Shown: one piece after another, positions 45,751 through 57,117 of the stretch | Numbering within the stretch: the first letter of the stretch is position 1 | How the letters are laid out: every line of letters begins with the position of its first letter | DNA from: Phyto melanocephala | Lineage: Eukaryota > Arthropoda > Insecta > Diptera > Rhinophoridae | Direction: 5' to 3' | Length of the DNA: 64,000 nucleotides | Assembly: GCA_941918925.1 (NCBI GenBank) | Contig: OW799233.1 | Location: 58,495,841 to 58,559,840 of the forward strand | Notes under the pieces: generated by a model | The model's input: only the letters and a program-made list of their open reading frames with translations | The model's database searches: none | What the model was told of the DNA's origin: nothing | Translations under genes and position numbers: made by a program

Positions 45751-45960
45751 TAAACAAGTAAGAGCACTATATTCGGCCGTGCCGAATCTTATATACCCTT
45801 CACAACGTGTAGTCATGCAATAACAATAGTGTGTATCACCATTCATCTCATATGAAATACGTACATACTTAAAAAAACATACATATATAAAAACATCCCA
45901 TTGTAAAATAATAAATTTACGTATGTAGTTTAATTAAAAAATACTAGGTACTCAATGGGA
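45751..45960 (-). repeat. R2 repeat copy
   Basis: The text AGAGCACTATATTCGGCCGT with GGC/GCC hairpin, TATATACCCTTCACAACGTG and CATCCCATTGTAAAATAATA is the reverse of the right-end region at 35820-35970. Confidence 0.75.
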
Positions 45961-46585
45961 AAAATACATAAAAATAGATATTTATTTGGGGGATTCACAG
46001 TAGTGTCATAAAGTCATATGTCCTATAATAATAGCATGAAAAATTAAGACTGTTGTGAACAACCCCTCATAATTAAGTGTGCTATTTTGAATTTAAATCA
46101 GCTGATGTAAAACAATTATAAAAATAAATATTTTCCTTCATAATGCCAAAAACAAGTAAAAATAAACAAAATAATAGCCAGTTTGTGCGAAAAGTACATT
46201 TTAGATGTTGTAATGGCAGACTCAAGTAAATAAATTACAAATAAATTAAATTTTGTTTGATAAACAAAAACAGCAGAGTCCTTAGCCGATCTTATTTGAC
46301 GCCACCAGTGATTTGTTATCAAAAATTAGCAACTGCGCTCAAGTTTGGATTATACAATGAACGGCGACGGCTTACAAAAACTGTTGCGGCTTGGCTTAGA
46401 CTGCTTAGCCGTTTAGCACAGGTCTCTGCTTATTAAATACGACAGCACAATAAAAATAGCGTACAAAGTTCTATTATTATAAGACACTTTTTGTTTGAAA
46501 AGCAACAACAACATTTTTAAACCATTGTAAAATTTTAGGACAATATGACATGATAAGACACCTTGTGAATCACCCAATTTAGTTT
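45961..46585. other. Spacer inside the 12.7-kb block
   Basis: AT-rich non-coding sequence with no recognised gene; an ORF on the minus strand at 46322-46116 has no known domain. Confidence 0.4.
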
Positions 46586-46680
46586 AGTTTTTATACCCTT
46601 CACACAGTGAAAAAGGGTATATATAGGTTTGTCATTCCGTGTGAAATTTCTACAATTTTCATTTCCGACCCCATAAAGTA

Positions 46681-49600
46681 TATATTTTCTGAAAGCTTAT
46701 GAAGAGGGGAGTCGATTAAGCTCTGTCAGTCTGTCCGTTAGCATTTAACCGGCAGAGATTAATCAAAAAGTCTCTGTTAAATTTAACCGAACAAAATCTT
46801 TCGGTTAAAGGCTTTTATTAAAATTAAAATAAACAAGTAAGAGCACTATATTCGGCTGTGCCGAATTTTTTATACCCACCACCAATTTGATGTTCTTATA
46901 TAGCACAAAATTTATTATTTTGTTTTTAACAGTAATCGCTATGAAATAATATTTTTATACTAAAATATGTATCACATTCTTTGTATAACTTCGATATGCT
47001 AGTAAAATGTTCTCGTAAATTTAGTATTTCAATGAAAGTGGACGTTAAAGTAGGCGTGTCAATAAAGTTTCTGCTAATAAATACAACTTAGATATTTCTA
47101 TATAGTCCTTTATTCTTCCAAAATCTTTATTCATAGAGAATTTATATGAATTTGAGATAAAGATAAAAATTTCCGTTACAAACGAAATGACAAAATGAAT
47201 ATACCCCCACCATTTTTTTGGTGGCTGGTATAATAAGAATATTATAATAAAATAAAATATAAAAATTTATAGTTACCAAGGAAATGTATGTAAACTATTT
47301 TAAGTACCTATACAAAATTTATTTTGTCTTTCATCAAAAAACTGCTAAGAATTTTTTTTTGATTCTTTTCTTTCATTCCACGATTTTTCGTAAATAATAA
47401 AAACCAGTATTACCATACTTTTTCTATAATGTTAGTGTTAAGTAACCGAAAGATGGTGAAACGCAAAACACTAACCGTATGTTAAATAGTTTCGGTTAAC
47501 GATATCGATGGTTTGTTAATGTTTCTGTTAAATTAATATAATCACAGATTGTGAAAAGGGACGTAAGTTGAATAAAAGTTATAGCTGTAGCCAACGCTAT
47601 TGAAATATTAACATACGTATGAATGAATATGCGTACATAGGTATTTTACACACACGCACACAACGTTGTCAGCGAAAGCCGCGGTGACATTTTGTTTTCT
47701 TTAAATAAATGCGTACATACATACATACTATATGTTTTATTATTCTTTATAATGATTTTATCCGCTCAAAAACGTACCATTGTAAAATTATAAATTGAGT
47801 TTATGTATTAAAAAAAATAAAATTTAAATAAAAAAATTTTTTTTTGCCTCAACTGGGATTCGAACCTACGTTCATCCGGTGTGTGTTGTTGTAAAAAAAA
47901 ACGAGGTGGTCGTGGTTTTTTGCTCATATCTCAGTTGTTTATGTACAGATTTTTCTGATTTTCAATACCGATCTGCTCCCGAATATTTCTGATATTTTAA
48001 TACCTCACGCGGGTCTTGGTGATGTCGGGGGCCTTCAAAAAGTTGATTTCAACATACACACGGACGGACTGACAGAGCTTAATCGACTCCCCTATTCATA
48101 AGCTTTCAAAAAATATATACTTTATGGGTTCGGAAATGAAAATTGTAGAAATTTCACACGGAATGACAAACCTATATATACCCTTTTTCACTGTGTGAAG
48201 GGTATAAAAAAACCGGTTAACTGGTCGAATACATAAAATATAATTTTTTCTTATACCCATGACAGAGATACATATGTATATAGATATAAACTAGTTTGTT
48301 CTATATTTTCTGAAAGCTTATGAAGAGGGGAGTCGATTAAGCTCTGTCAGTCTGTCCGTTAGCATTTAACCGGCAGAGATTAATCAAAAAGTCTCTGTTA
48401 AATTTAACCGAACAAAATCTTTCGGTTAAAGGCTTTTATTAAAATTAAAATAAACAAGTAAGAGCACTATATTCGGCTGTGCCGAATTTTTTATACCCAC
48501 CACCAATTTGATGTTCTTATATAGCGCAAAATTTATTATTTTGTTTTTAACAGTAATCGCTATGAAATAATATTTTTATACTAAAATATGTATCACATTC
48601 TTTGCATAACTTCGATATGCTAGTAAAATGTTCTCGTAAATTTAGTATTTCAATGAAAGTGGACGTTAAAGTAGGCGTGTCAATAAAGTTTCTGCTAATA
48701 AATACAACTTAGATATTTCTATATAGTCCTTTATTCTTCCAAAATCTTTATTCATAGAGAATTTATATGAATTTGAGATAAAGATAAAAATTTCCGTTAC
48801 AAACGGAATGACAAAATGAATATACCCCCACCATTTTTTTGGTGGCTGGTATAATAAGAATATTATAATAAAATAAAATATAAAAATTTATAGTTACCAA
48901 GGAAATGTATGTAAACTATTTTAAGTACCTATACAAAATTTATTTTGTCTTTCATCAAAAAACTGCTAAGAATTTTTTTTGATTCTTTTCTTTCATTCCA
49001 CGATTTTTCGTAAATAATAAAAACCAGTATTACCATACTTTTTCTATAATGTTAGTGTTAAGTAACCGAAAGATGGTGAAACGCAAAACACTAACCGTAT
49101 GTTAAATAGTTTCGGTTAACGATATCGATGGTTTGTTAATGTTTCTGTTAAATTAATATAATCACAGATTGTGAAAAGGGCCGTAAGTTAAATAAAAGTT
49201 ATAGCTGTAGCCAACGCTATTGAAATATTAACATACGTATGAATGAATATGCGTACATAGGTATTTTACACACACGCACACAACGTTGTCAGCGAAAGCC
49301 GCGGTGACATTTTGTTTCCTTTAAATAAATGCGTACATACATACATACTATATGTTTTGTTATTCTTTATAATGATTTTATCCGCTCAAAAACGTACCAT
49401 TGTAAAATTATAAATTGAGTTTATGTATTAAAAAAAATAAAATTTAAATAAAAAAAAAATTTTTTTTTGCCTCAACTGGGATTCGAACCTACGTTCATCC
49501 GGTGTGTGTTGTTGTAAAAAAAAACGAGGTGGTCGTGGTTTTTTGCTCATATCTCAGTTGTTTATGTACAGATTTTTCTGATTTTCAATACCGATCTGCT

Positions 49601-49922
49601 CCCGAATATTTCTGATATTTTAATACCTCACGCGGGTCTTGGTGATGTCGGGGGCCTTCAAAAAGTTGATTTCAACATACACACGGACGGACTGACAGAG
49701 CTTAATCGACTCCCCTATTCATAAGCTTTCAAAAAATATATACTTTATGGGTTCGGAAATGAAAATTGTAGAAATTTCACACGGAATGACAAACCTATAT
49801 ATACCCTTTTTCACTGTGTGAAGGGTATAAAAAAACCGGTTAACTGGTCGAATACATAAAATATAATTTTTTCTTATACCCATGACAGAGATACATATGT
49901 ATATAGATATAAACTAGTTTGT
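46681..49922. repeat. 1,621-bp tandem duplication
   Basis: Unit 46681-48301 is repeated at 48302-49922 with a constant 1,621-bp offset (TATATTTTCTGAAAGCTTAT at 46681 and 48302). Each unit holds one R1 copy (46833-47235, 48454-48856), the text TTCGGTTAACGATATCGATG, and one reversed R2 copy with a B-box-like segment (about 47850-48215 and 49472-49838). Differences are a handful of substitutions and small indels, for example in the A-run near 49445. The sequence is non-coding. Confidence 0.93.
46833..47235 (+). repeat. R1 repeat, uninterrupted copy
   Basis: It starts AGAGCACTATATTCGGCTG and ends with the CCCACCA/TGGTGGC hairpin and GGTATAA. It provides the empty-site sequence (TTTGTATAACTTCG and CGTAAATTTAGTATTTC) used to date insertions at 1.5-3 kb. 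The second copy is at 48454-48856. Confidence 0.8.
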
Positions 49923-51806
49923 TCTATGGTTTAATTGCATTTTAAGTTGACACGCATTCAATGGCATTATTATAAAATGCCGTTATTTAAAATAAAGATG
50001 TTAAAGGACACACACTTTTTACCTAAAAGTGACCGAAAAGTTAAGTTAAAATACCATTTATGGTTACGTTGTTACCAAGGGACATTTATAGCAGGTAACC
50101 GCGAGATTACAAAAATTTAACAATAAAACAAATAACAGGCCTTTTTATTGTTGTAATGTGATAAAAACTGTCAAACAGCAAAGGGGTTGATAAAAGACAA
50201 ATGAAAAACAAATTTTAATTCTTTGGTAATTTAAATAATTTCAAACATACTTAAATATATAACAATAAAAAAGGAAATGTACCTTAATGTGGGTTTTAAA
50301 GGTTTATTTTAATAAACTTTTCATTTCCCATAATTATTTGTTTGCCTTTTGTATTTTAAGGCGTTGGTTTAAGTACCGGATACGAAAATGAATTCTACAT
50401 TTAAAAAAAGGCTTTTACATTTTGCGGCAATTCTACCGCTTTACTTTCTTCCACAAGGCGCTCATGAAGTTTAAGGCATGTTGAAATTTCTAGTCCATTT
50501 AGCTTGTGGAAAATTAATTTGTTCCACAAAAGAGCTTGATGGTTTTTTTAAAAAACCTTTGGATACCTGGTCGACCCATGTTAATGAATTTTCATGGCAT
50601 TCGTGCTCTTCAAGATTAAGCTTCCGAATAATATAACCGGATATATACTCCAAAGCATCCTCTTGAAGAGCACCAATGTCATTAAAATCTGACATATTTA
50701 GGTCTTCTAGAATATCTACTTGATTTTCTTAGTCTTCTAATTCAAGGTTTGGTACACTTTGCTCTGTATGGCCACTCAGTTTGGTCAAGAGCCACGTTGC
50801 CAGTTCCACTCAACTGCTCAGTGTTTCTTGCTAACATTTATAAAAAAGCAATTAGTGTTAGTTTAGAATGTATGTTTTTTAAGATTACAAACCTAAATAA
50901 TATAACTCACCTAAAATGTACTTACGAAGCCTATACTTAAAGTCCCTTGGGGAAGGGTGGTAATTCAAACCGCCTCTGCTCCTTATAGTGCCAAAAAAGT
51001 TCTCTAAAATGTCTTGATTTAGGCGGTTGGTACATATGTAGGACATTTGGAAGTTTTTCTTCACATAATCTGACAGCATTAGCAGTGCATTGTTGGATAT
51101 CAAAATACCCTTCTGAAAATGTTCCAGAGATCTCATTGTTGGTATTATTGGGGAACTCATTATAGCGTTCATGCGCGATAAAATTTCTCTTTGCTGCTCT
51201 GGCACCAGTCCAATGGTTCCTTAGCGAAATACTTTATTAGTGTTGTTAAATATAATAAAAAATCATTACTTACCTTGCCGGGATAAGCAAACGTACTAAG
51301 CGATGAGTTGTAGACATCAAACCAGTTGCACAAAATCTGCAGTGACCACTGGATTGTGCAACTCTAACCCTATGGAAAAACAACGACGGATAGCGTTAGC
51401 AGTTGTATTCGAAAACAACTGTGCTGCCATTTTCACATTTCGTCTACCCGATCCTTTTCCGTTTAATTGTTATCTGTCAGCTTAAACGTTATTGACGCAT
51501 CACTAGTGGAGGTATACCTCAGCAGTTCCGCAAACTTTTTTGACGTCAAGTGGTGTTTGTTGACCACCAAACCCGTGTCCAAAAAATGGTTTCTTATAAG
51601 CTTTAGCATGTGTGGTGCGTCAGCAAATGCGAATACCTTTTCTATTGGGTTACAGGGGTTGGGAAACCATGGCCTGTCTGAAATAATAGACAGTTAGTGG
51701 AAATGTCGTACAATAAATGTAATTCTGAAGTAAAAATCTTAACATATGTATTTAGATATTAACTTATTATTAAAGTTGGTTTGTGTTTATTATATTTACA
51801 TTTTAT

Positions 51807-51972
51807 TTACTGCCTATTTAACGATGTCGAAAGAAAACTCAAGCGAAATTTCATTCGTACAAATACGTTGAAAACAAGAACAAATTTTTAGTTTTTGTTG
51901 TTGTTTTCAATATATTTGTATGAATGAAATTTCGCTTGGGTTTTCTTTCGACATCGTTGAACGGGCAGTTAA
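51807..51972. repeat. Long palindrome in a P-element intron
   Basis: The arms, about 80 bp each, start ACTGCC(TAT)TTAACGATG and include GAAAGAAAACTCAAGCGAAA, mirrored by TTTCGCTTGGGTTTTCTTTC. Only a few mismatches separate the arms. It lies between exons 3 and 4 of the P-like transposase. It is probably a foldback MITE; transcribed with the intron it would form a strong hairpin. Confidence 0.8.
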
Positions 51973-53205
51973 TCTACACTTAAAATCGAACTAAACCAAT
52001 CTGACGCCGTATTAATATGTATATACATATATATGAACTCAAAATTAAATCTAGAAACCGATCTTAAAACCGAATATTATTTTTTTTTACCTTAAATTAC
52101 TATTTTTATAGCACTCTAACTTGTTACTCAAAAACGACCTTTTTTAACTTAAAATTAGTTCCTTTAAATCAAAATCGAACTTAAAAGCGATAATTTTCAG
52201 CTTAAAACCGAATTTTAATTATTAATTTTATTTACCAAATACACGTAAAAAGGCACAAAATCTGATTTCATTTGTGCATTTTTATTGGAATGAAGTAGGA
52301 AACGCGTTGACATTCTGTTAGAATCGTTGGTCCTTGCCATAAGCAAATAATACAAGAAGTTAGTTTTAGTTAATATATTGTGATTAACATGAAAACTTAC
52401 CTAATGAAACCGACAGTATTTTCCATAACTTACGGTTTGTAGGGCCCATGTCGCTTACTATTGCAACGACAGGGAACTCTACCTTGTGCAGCTCAATTAT
52501 AATTTTATGTAATATGTCTGCTGTCATACTACAGTCATATTTAAAAAACACTGGCTGTTTCCACGACTTGCGAAGGCCCCGCGCCATAACCGCTTGTACA
52601 AATTTGACCGGAGTTCTGACGACGTCACCAGCAACGTCGTATTCAAAGGTTTCCATTACCTTCATCTTGTCAAAAGTTTATCGTCAGGTTCCAAGTCGCT
52701 ATTTTGTTTCATAAAATCTATGGCAGTTGTCAAAATGCCTTCACTTAAATGTATTTTGCCGCACCAACGTTGTAAAGTAGAAACATGAGGTAAGAAGCAT
52801 GCAAACATGTAGCGTTTGATATGTCAGGCCATTTCCAATTTACGAGGCCAGAAGGACACATCATTTTTCTGATCTGTCCCTCTGTTAAGATGGAACGCAT
52901 CACATTAAGAGCAAGGTTCGATTTATCCAGGCTGGTTTTGAGCTCTTTGATTTGAGTTTCCAAAAGTCTTACTGTGTTTAGAAAAATACTACGGTCCAAC
53001 GAATAGTCTAGAGCTACGGGGCTGAAATAATACAATTCTTAATTAAAGCACAACAACTTTTATTAAGAAATTATATCCAAAACAACCTTTACATGTATGT
53101 ATTTGGTGGCAAAAAATAATTTGTAATAGTATAAAATAAAGCAATAATCTTACTCTGTTTGTGTTTCTTTTTCACAAGAATGGCTTTTGTTAACTGCAAC
53201 CGACG

Positions 53206-56054
53206 CACTATGCTTCGTCCCATAGACAAAAATCAAAAAAAAAATTGTGTGTCCAATTGCGTTTAAATACAGATTTTTTGAAAGATAAGAAGGTATCTCT
53301 AATAAATATTTACAAAAATATTTTTTTTTTTGCTTTTTCCGCCACGAGAGGGCGCCAAACTCAGAGAATTTTATGCAAAAATGACTTAACAGAAAAATGC
53401 TTTTTAGTTGTTTCACAAAAACTATTCTCAAAAATTAATTTTTTCAAAGACTGGTACGAAATTTTGTTTTCAAGTACTTTGATATATTTGTAGTTAAACT
53501 AAAATAAAGGATTTAGTATATGTTTACAAAATCACTTTTTTTTATTGCATCGAAAAAATAATTTTTTTTGTTAAAAATCCAAAAATTGTTTAAGTTTGAT
53601 GGAGTATAAAAAAAATATATAAAAGTAGATATTTTGTTTCCTTATTTTGTAAGTTTATACTCTTATCTAACAAAGTTTTTAAAAATTAGTGCCTAATTTT
53701 GACCACAACTTAAAAAAAAATTAATTTTTTTAAATGCCTAAATTCATGATTTTTACTTAAATATTAAGCCATTATTACGAATAGTGCTTAATATCATTGT
53801 TCAACACGATTTAATATTTTGAATGGTTAAAAAAATTAATGTATACCATTAATAGACCAAATCCCCCGAAGGGTTTTGAAAATTTTGCTCTAGTTTTTTT
53901 AAGGCCCATTGAAATTTTTAATTTTTTTAAAGGCATATTACTCTATTAAAAAAAATATTATATCTATTTCTGTGTTAATAAATGAAATGATAATGAATGT
54001 TTTAGTGAAATTTGAATATACAGTGTTTTGGGGCAAGTAATTAATGAATTATATCCAAATTGTTTTCCATCTTTGTATGCGTTGCGAACCGAAAAGCAAA
54101 AATTAGTACCACCTATATTAACAACGGAAATTTTGGTAGAAGTGGACTTAAAAAGCGTAATGCATAGAACAGCAACAAGTATACTTTGTGATGTTAAATA
54201 AGAAATAAGTAAAATATCGTTAGTTTGTAAGTGGGGTATGGATGGTAGCTCCGGTCATAGCCGCTACAAACAAAAATTTTAAACGAAAACCATACAGATG
54301 AGTTTATGCTTTTCGTAGCATTTGTGTTACTAAAGTAAGTACATTCGAGTATTTACTTAGTTATAGATGTTTGCTAATTTAATAAATTTTAAATTAGAAA
54401 TAATTAGAATTGTATACATGACAAAAAAATATTATGAGGTAATAAAACACCATCTTCAACGCTGTATTGTAAGCCTATTGATTGAGAAACTTAAAAATAT
54501 AGAATGTGATGTTATTGAAATGAAAGGTGCACCTGTAGAAGTTTCTTACGAAATGCAATTTGCAATAATAGATGGTGCAGTTATAAATATTTTAAGCGAT
54601 ACAAATTCATCAAGTAGGTGTTTTATTTGCAATGCAAGTACGACGGAAATGAACAGCATAAACCTTCAAATGTGGACAATTACATATATGGACTTTAAAC
54701 GCTTCATTGTTGGATAAGATTCTTTAAATGTTTGCTACATATTGCTTACCGAATCCCCATTAAAGTTTGGCGGGTAGATAAAGAAAACAACAAACAGTTT
54801 TTGGAAAACAAAAAAATAATTCAAATTGCATTCAAAAAAAGAACCGGATTAATAATAGACCAAGCTAAGTCTGGATTTGTCAATACTAATGACGGAAAAA
54901 CGTCTCGCTGATTTTTTTTCTTACAGTGAAGTAGCGGCGGAAATAGGAATTGATAATTTTGCATTGATATTGAGAGTGTTTTTTTGTGGGTCGCCAATTA
55001 ATGTACAAACTTTCAAGGGACTAATAATAATTACTAGAAATAGTATTTAATACACTATGGGTGGTATTATGTGCATAGTTAATAAGGTTTTAGTTCATGG
55101 ATGTGATGTTATCGAGTTTTTTAATTTACCAATAGGTATTTTAACATTTTGTTTTACTTACAAAAAATTACATTAAAAACTGATTAGCTTTTTTCATTCC
55201 ATGGTGTTTGTCTGAAGAAGCATTGGAAGCCATAAAAATATAAGGAAGCGCGACTGTCTCATACCAGTAAAACGTCTCGAGAAAACACAAATAAAAATTT
55301 AATGGCACATTTGTATCTGTCATCAGATATAGTATTATTATCAAAGAGGATCATTAAGTTTAAAAATAAAATAATAGACGCTGAAATTGAGAAATGTATT
55401 CATAAGGAAAGTGCTGAAATCGAAGATGATATAATAGTAGACGAGATGACTTCTTTATTAAGCAAAACTTGGTTTTGGGAAGAATAAAGTAGCGATGATG
55501 CTTTTTTAAAAGTTTGCATTTATATTTTTTTCTTTAAACGTTTTTCTATTTTAGATGTCATAATATAAAATTACTTAGTTAAGCTGTTATAATTTTTGTT
55601 TCAAACTCAAAAATCTAATACAAATAAAAATGTTTTTTTTTATTAAATCATTTTCTTTTTTTATGCTAGTTTTCCCCTTTATTTTTTTCATTTATTTTAT
55701 CTTTAAAATACCCTTATATTTTTATTTTTGCTACAGCATTTTAAGCGTTTTTAACCTATATTTCAATAAATGATGTTTTTGTATTTTCCACATTAATAAT
55801 CCGTTACACACACGTTGCTAGTTGTATGTGTATCAGCATGACCCCTTTTTGTAATTTTCTACACATTATTGAAGCTAAAATTAAATTTTTTTCATTTCAG
55901 GACACATGGGAGGTAGTCGTGTCCTTGGACCGATTTTTTAAAAAATTTATATTTTTCTTATCTAAGCTATTTTATGCTAGTGTACCAAATTTTAAAAATA
56001 TCTGATGACTCCTTCTATTTTTGTCCATTGGTTATATGGGAACGAAGCACAGTG
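53206..56054 (+). mobile_element. Transib transposon, complete ends, 5-bp TSD
   Basis: The element starts CACTATGCTTCGTCCCATA and ends, on the opposite strand, CACTGTGCTTCGTTCCCATA; both then share GACAAAAAT. The first seven bases fit the Transib terminal consensus CACWRTG, the relative of the V(D)J RSS heptamer. It is flanked by the 5-bp GC-rich direct repeat CGACG (53201-53205, 56055-56059), as expected for Transib. Removing the element and one CGACG restores the exon 2 frame of the P transposase. Length 2,849 bp. Confidence 0.95.
54050..55487 (+). pseudogene. Transib (RAG1-like) transposase, degenerate
   Basis: Fragments in order: NCFPSLYALRTEKQKLVPPI, LVCKWGMDGSSGHSRYKQKF (first catalytic Asp region), VSYEMQFAIIDGAVINILSD with SRCFICNASTTEMNSI (second Asp and the zinc-binding pair), DAWIRFFKCLLHIAYRI-type text (from about 54715), TGLIIDQAKSGFVNTNDGKT, then IVNKVLVHGCDVIEFFNLPI, SEEALEAI (catalytic Glu region) and RENTNKNLMAHLYLSSDIVL up to TAA at 55487. 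Stops and frameshifts occur between most blocks. These are the conserved blocks of the Transib core shared with RAG1. Inferred from motif order and confirmed by the ends. Confidence 0.88.
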
Positions 56055-56684
56055 CGACGACTCGTCCACAAAGTTTAGCTCGTCTGCGATAAGGCTAGCC
56101 ATTGGAACAACAGAAGGCGTTTGTGTGGCACCGCAATTGACTGTATCAATTCTCTGGCTGCTTTGACATTGCTGTTGCAATTCATATAACTCTGCAGTTG
56201 CAGGCAGTTAATAAGTTAAGCTACAATTTATACAATTAAATATTAACTTACATTGGCACCGCATTTGGCAACAGCATATAGTTTCGGCCGGTGTGTACAA
56301 AACTCGATGCCGCAAAGTGGTCTATACAAACCAAAGCATCCCGAGAGAAATTCAGACCACAAATGTTGCTCCACTTTACCCTGCGGTCACCTTGTGGAAC
56401 AGAGAAAAAAGTTCCATTTCCATTTTTTTGTTTTTTTTTTTGGCATATACTACACTTTCTCATTTTATTTTCTTTAAATTGTCTTTTTTCTAATTATATA
56501 AAAAATGGTTATCACTTTGATTTTCTTTTTAAATTTGTCACTTTTTACTTTGATTAAAAAAACTTGTTTACTTTTGAAAAAAACATAAACAACATTTGAC
56601 AGTTCGTATCACAAAATAAGCAAATAAAAAAATAATCAGCTGGCTTTCCGAGACTACCTGCTATAAATGTACCTTGGTTGTTAC

Positions 56685-56817
56685 ATTCGAGCTATCAATA
56701 ATTATACTTAATTATAAGAAAAAGAAAAATAAACTTTAAAAGTGCGGAAATAATAATACATATAAAATTTTGAAAATAAAAGTGTTTAAAAAAATAAGTT
56801 CAGAAAAAAGAAATAAA
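56685..56817. other. Short spacer
   Basis: AT-rich flank between the P-like element and a Harbinger-like scrap. Confidence 0.35.
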
Positions 56818-57117
56818 ATGTACAATGCAGTTTTAGTTATAGCGGTTGGGGATGATGAAAGGAATATGTTGCGGATTCATCGCAAAAGGTTGAGCGATTT
56901 AACAGACCCTTTTAAAATGCCGGAGAATCGATTTAAGGAACTAAGTTTATCGCTTAATCAGATCATCAGCAATGGTTCTGCTTAAAGAAATGGCACCTTT
57001 TATGAGCCAAGGTGTAAGGAATACAAATTTACCTTCACTTTTCAAGACATTGGTAACATTGTTTCCTTTTGATGATAAACATAATGATAATAGTGGCGTA
57101 TTTAGGATTTTTGTTTA
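56818..57117 (+). pseudogene. HARBI1-like transposase N-terminal scrap
   Basis: ATG 56818 gives MYNAVLVIAVGDDERNMLRI then HRKRLSDLTDPFKMPENRFK, a frameshift near 56945, and LLKEMAPFMSQGVRNTNLPS. The R.R..RD.sDPF.l.e..F...yRl motif followed by (L/l)...l.P.... is the N-terminal helical region of PIF/Harbinger transposases. The DDE core is absent. It is unrelated in sequence to the 44 kb Harbinger. Confidence 0.6.

Larger units (their letters stand above)
50471..56463 (-). pseudogene. P-element transposase (THAP type), six or more exons
   Basis: Exon 1 (56463-56252) is a THAP domain: MRKCSICQKKKQKNG, FFSVP, VKWSNICG, LVCIDHF, LPNAVP; it binds element DNA. Exon 2 (about 56195 to 53154) is split by Transib; its frame is continuous across the insertion (NFVDESS to VAVNKSHSCEK). 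Exon 3 (53021-52401) has a leucine-rich coiled coil (VRLLETQIKELKTSLDKSNL), ILTEGQIRKMMCPSG, a frameshift near 52800, FDKMKV (Lys where Glu is usual) and VAIVSDMGP (second Asp region). Exon 4 (51677-51274) has VFAFADAPHMLKLIRNHFLD then a stop and frameshift. Exon 5 (51220-50911) has CTNRLNQDILENFFGTIRSR with the catalytic Glu. Exon 6 has EDALEYISGYIIRKL. Introns have GT-AG ends. More introns than in the Drosophila P element. Inactive. Confidence 0.92.
50076..56676 (-). mobile_element. P-like element with 8-bp TSD, carrying a Transib insertion
   Basis: The ends CAAGGGACATTTATAGCAGG and CCTGCTATAAATGTACCTTG are inverted (22 of 23 bp), begin with CA as P elements do, and are flanked by the direct repeat GTTGTTAC at 50068-50075 and 56677-56684. 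An 8-bp TSD is the rule for P elements. Without the Transib insertion the element is about 3.75 kb. It encodes a THAP-type transposase on the minus strand in several exons. Confidence 0.95.

Noticed and set aside
47850..47890. A tRNA gene suggested by GGGATTCGAACC on the minus strand
   Set aside because: No acceptor-stem pairing, D-arm or A box at the right distance; only a B-box-like segment within a repeat.
53245..53493. Plus-strand ORF near the Transib left end
   Set aside because: No Transib similarity before about 54050; it lies in the element's non-coding left part.
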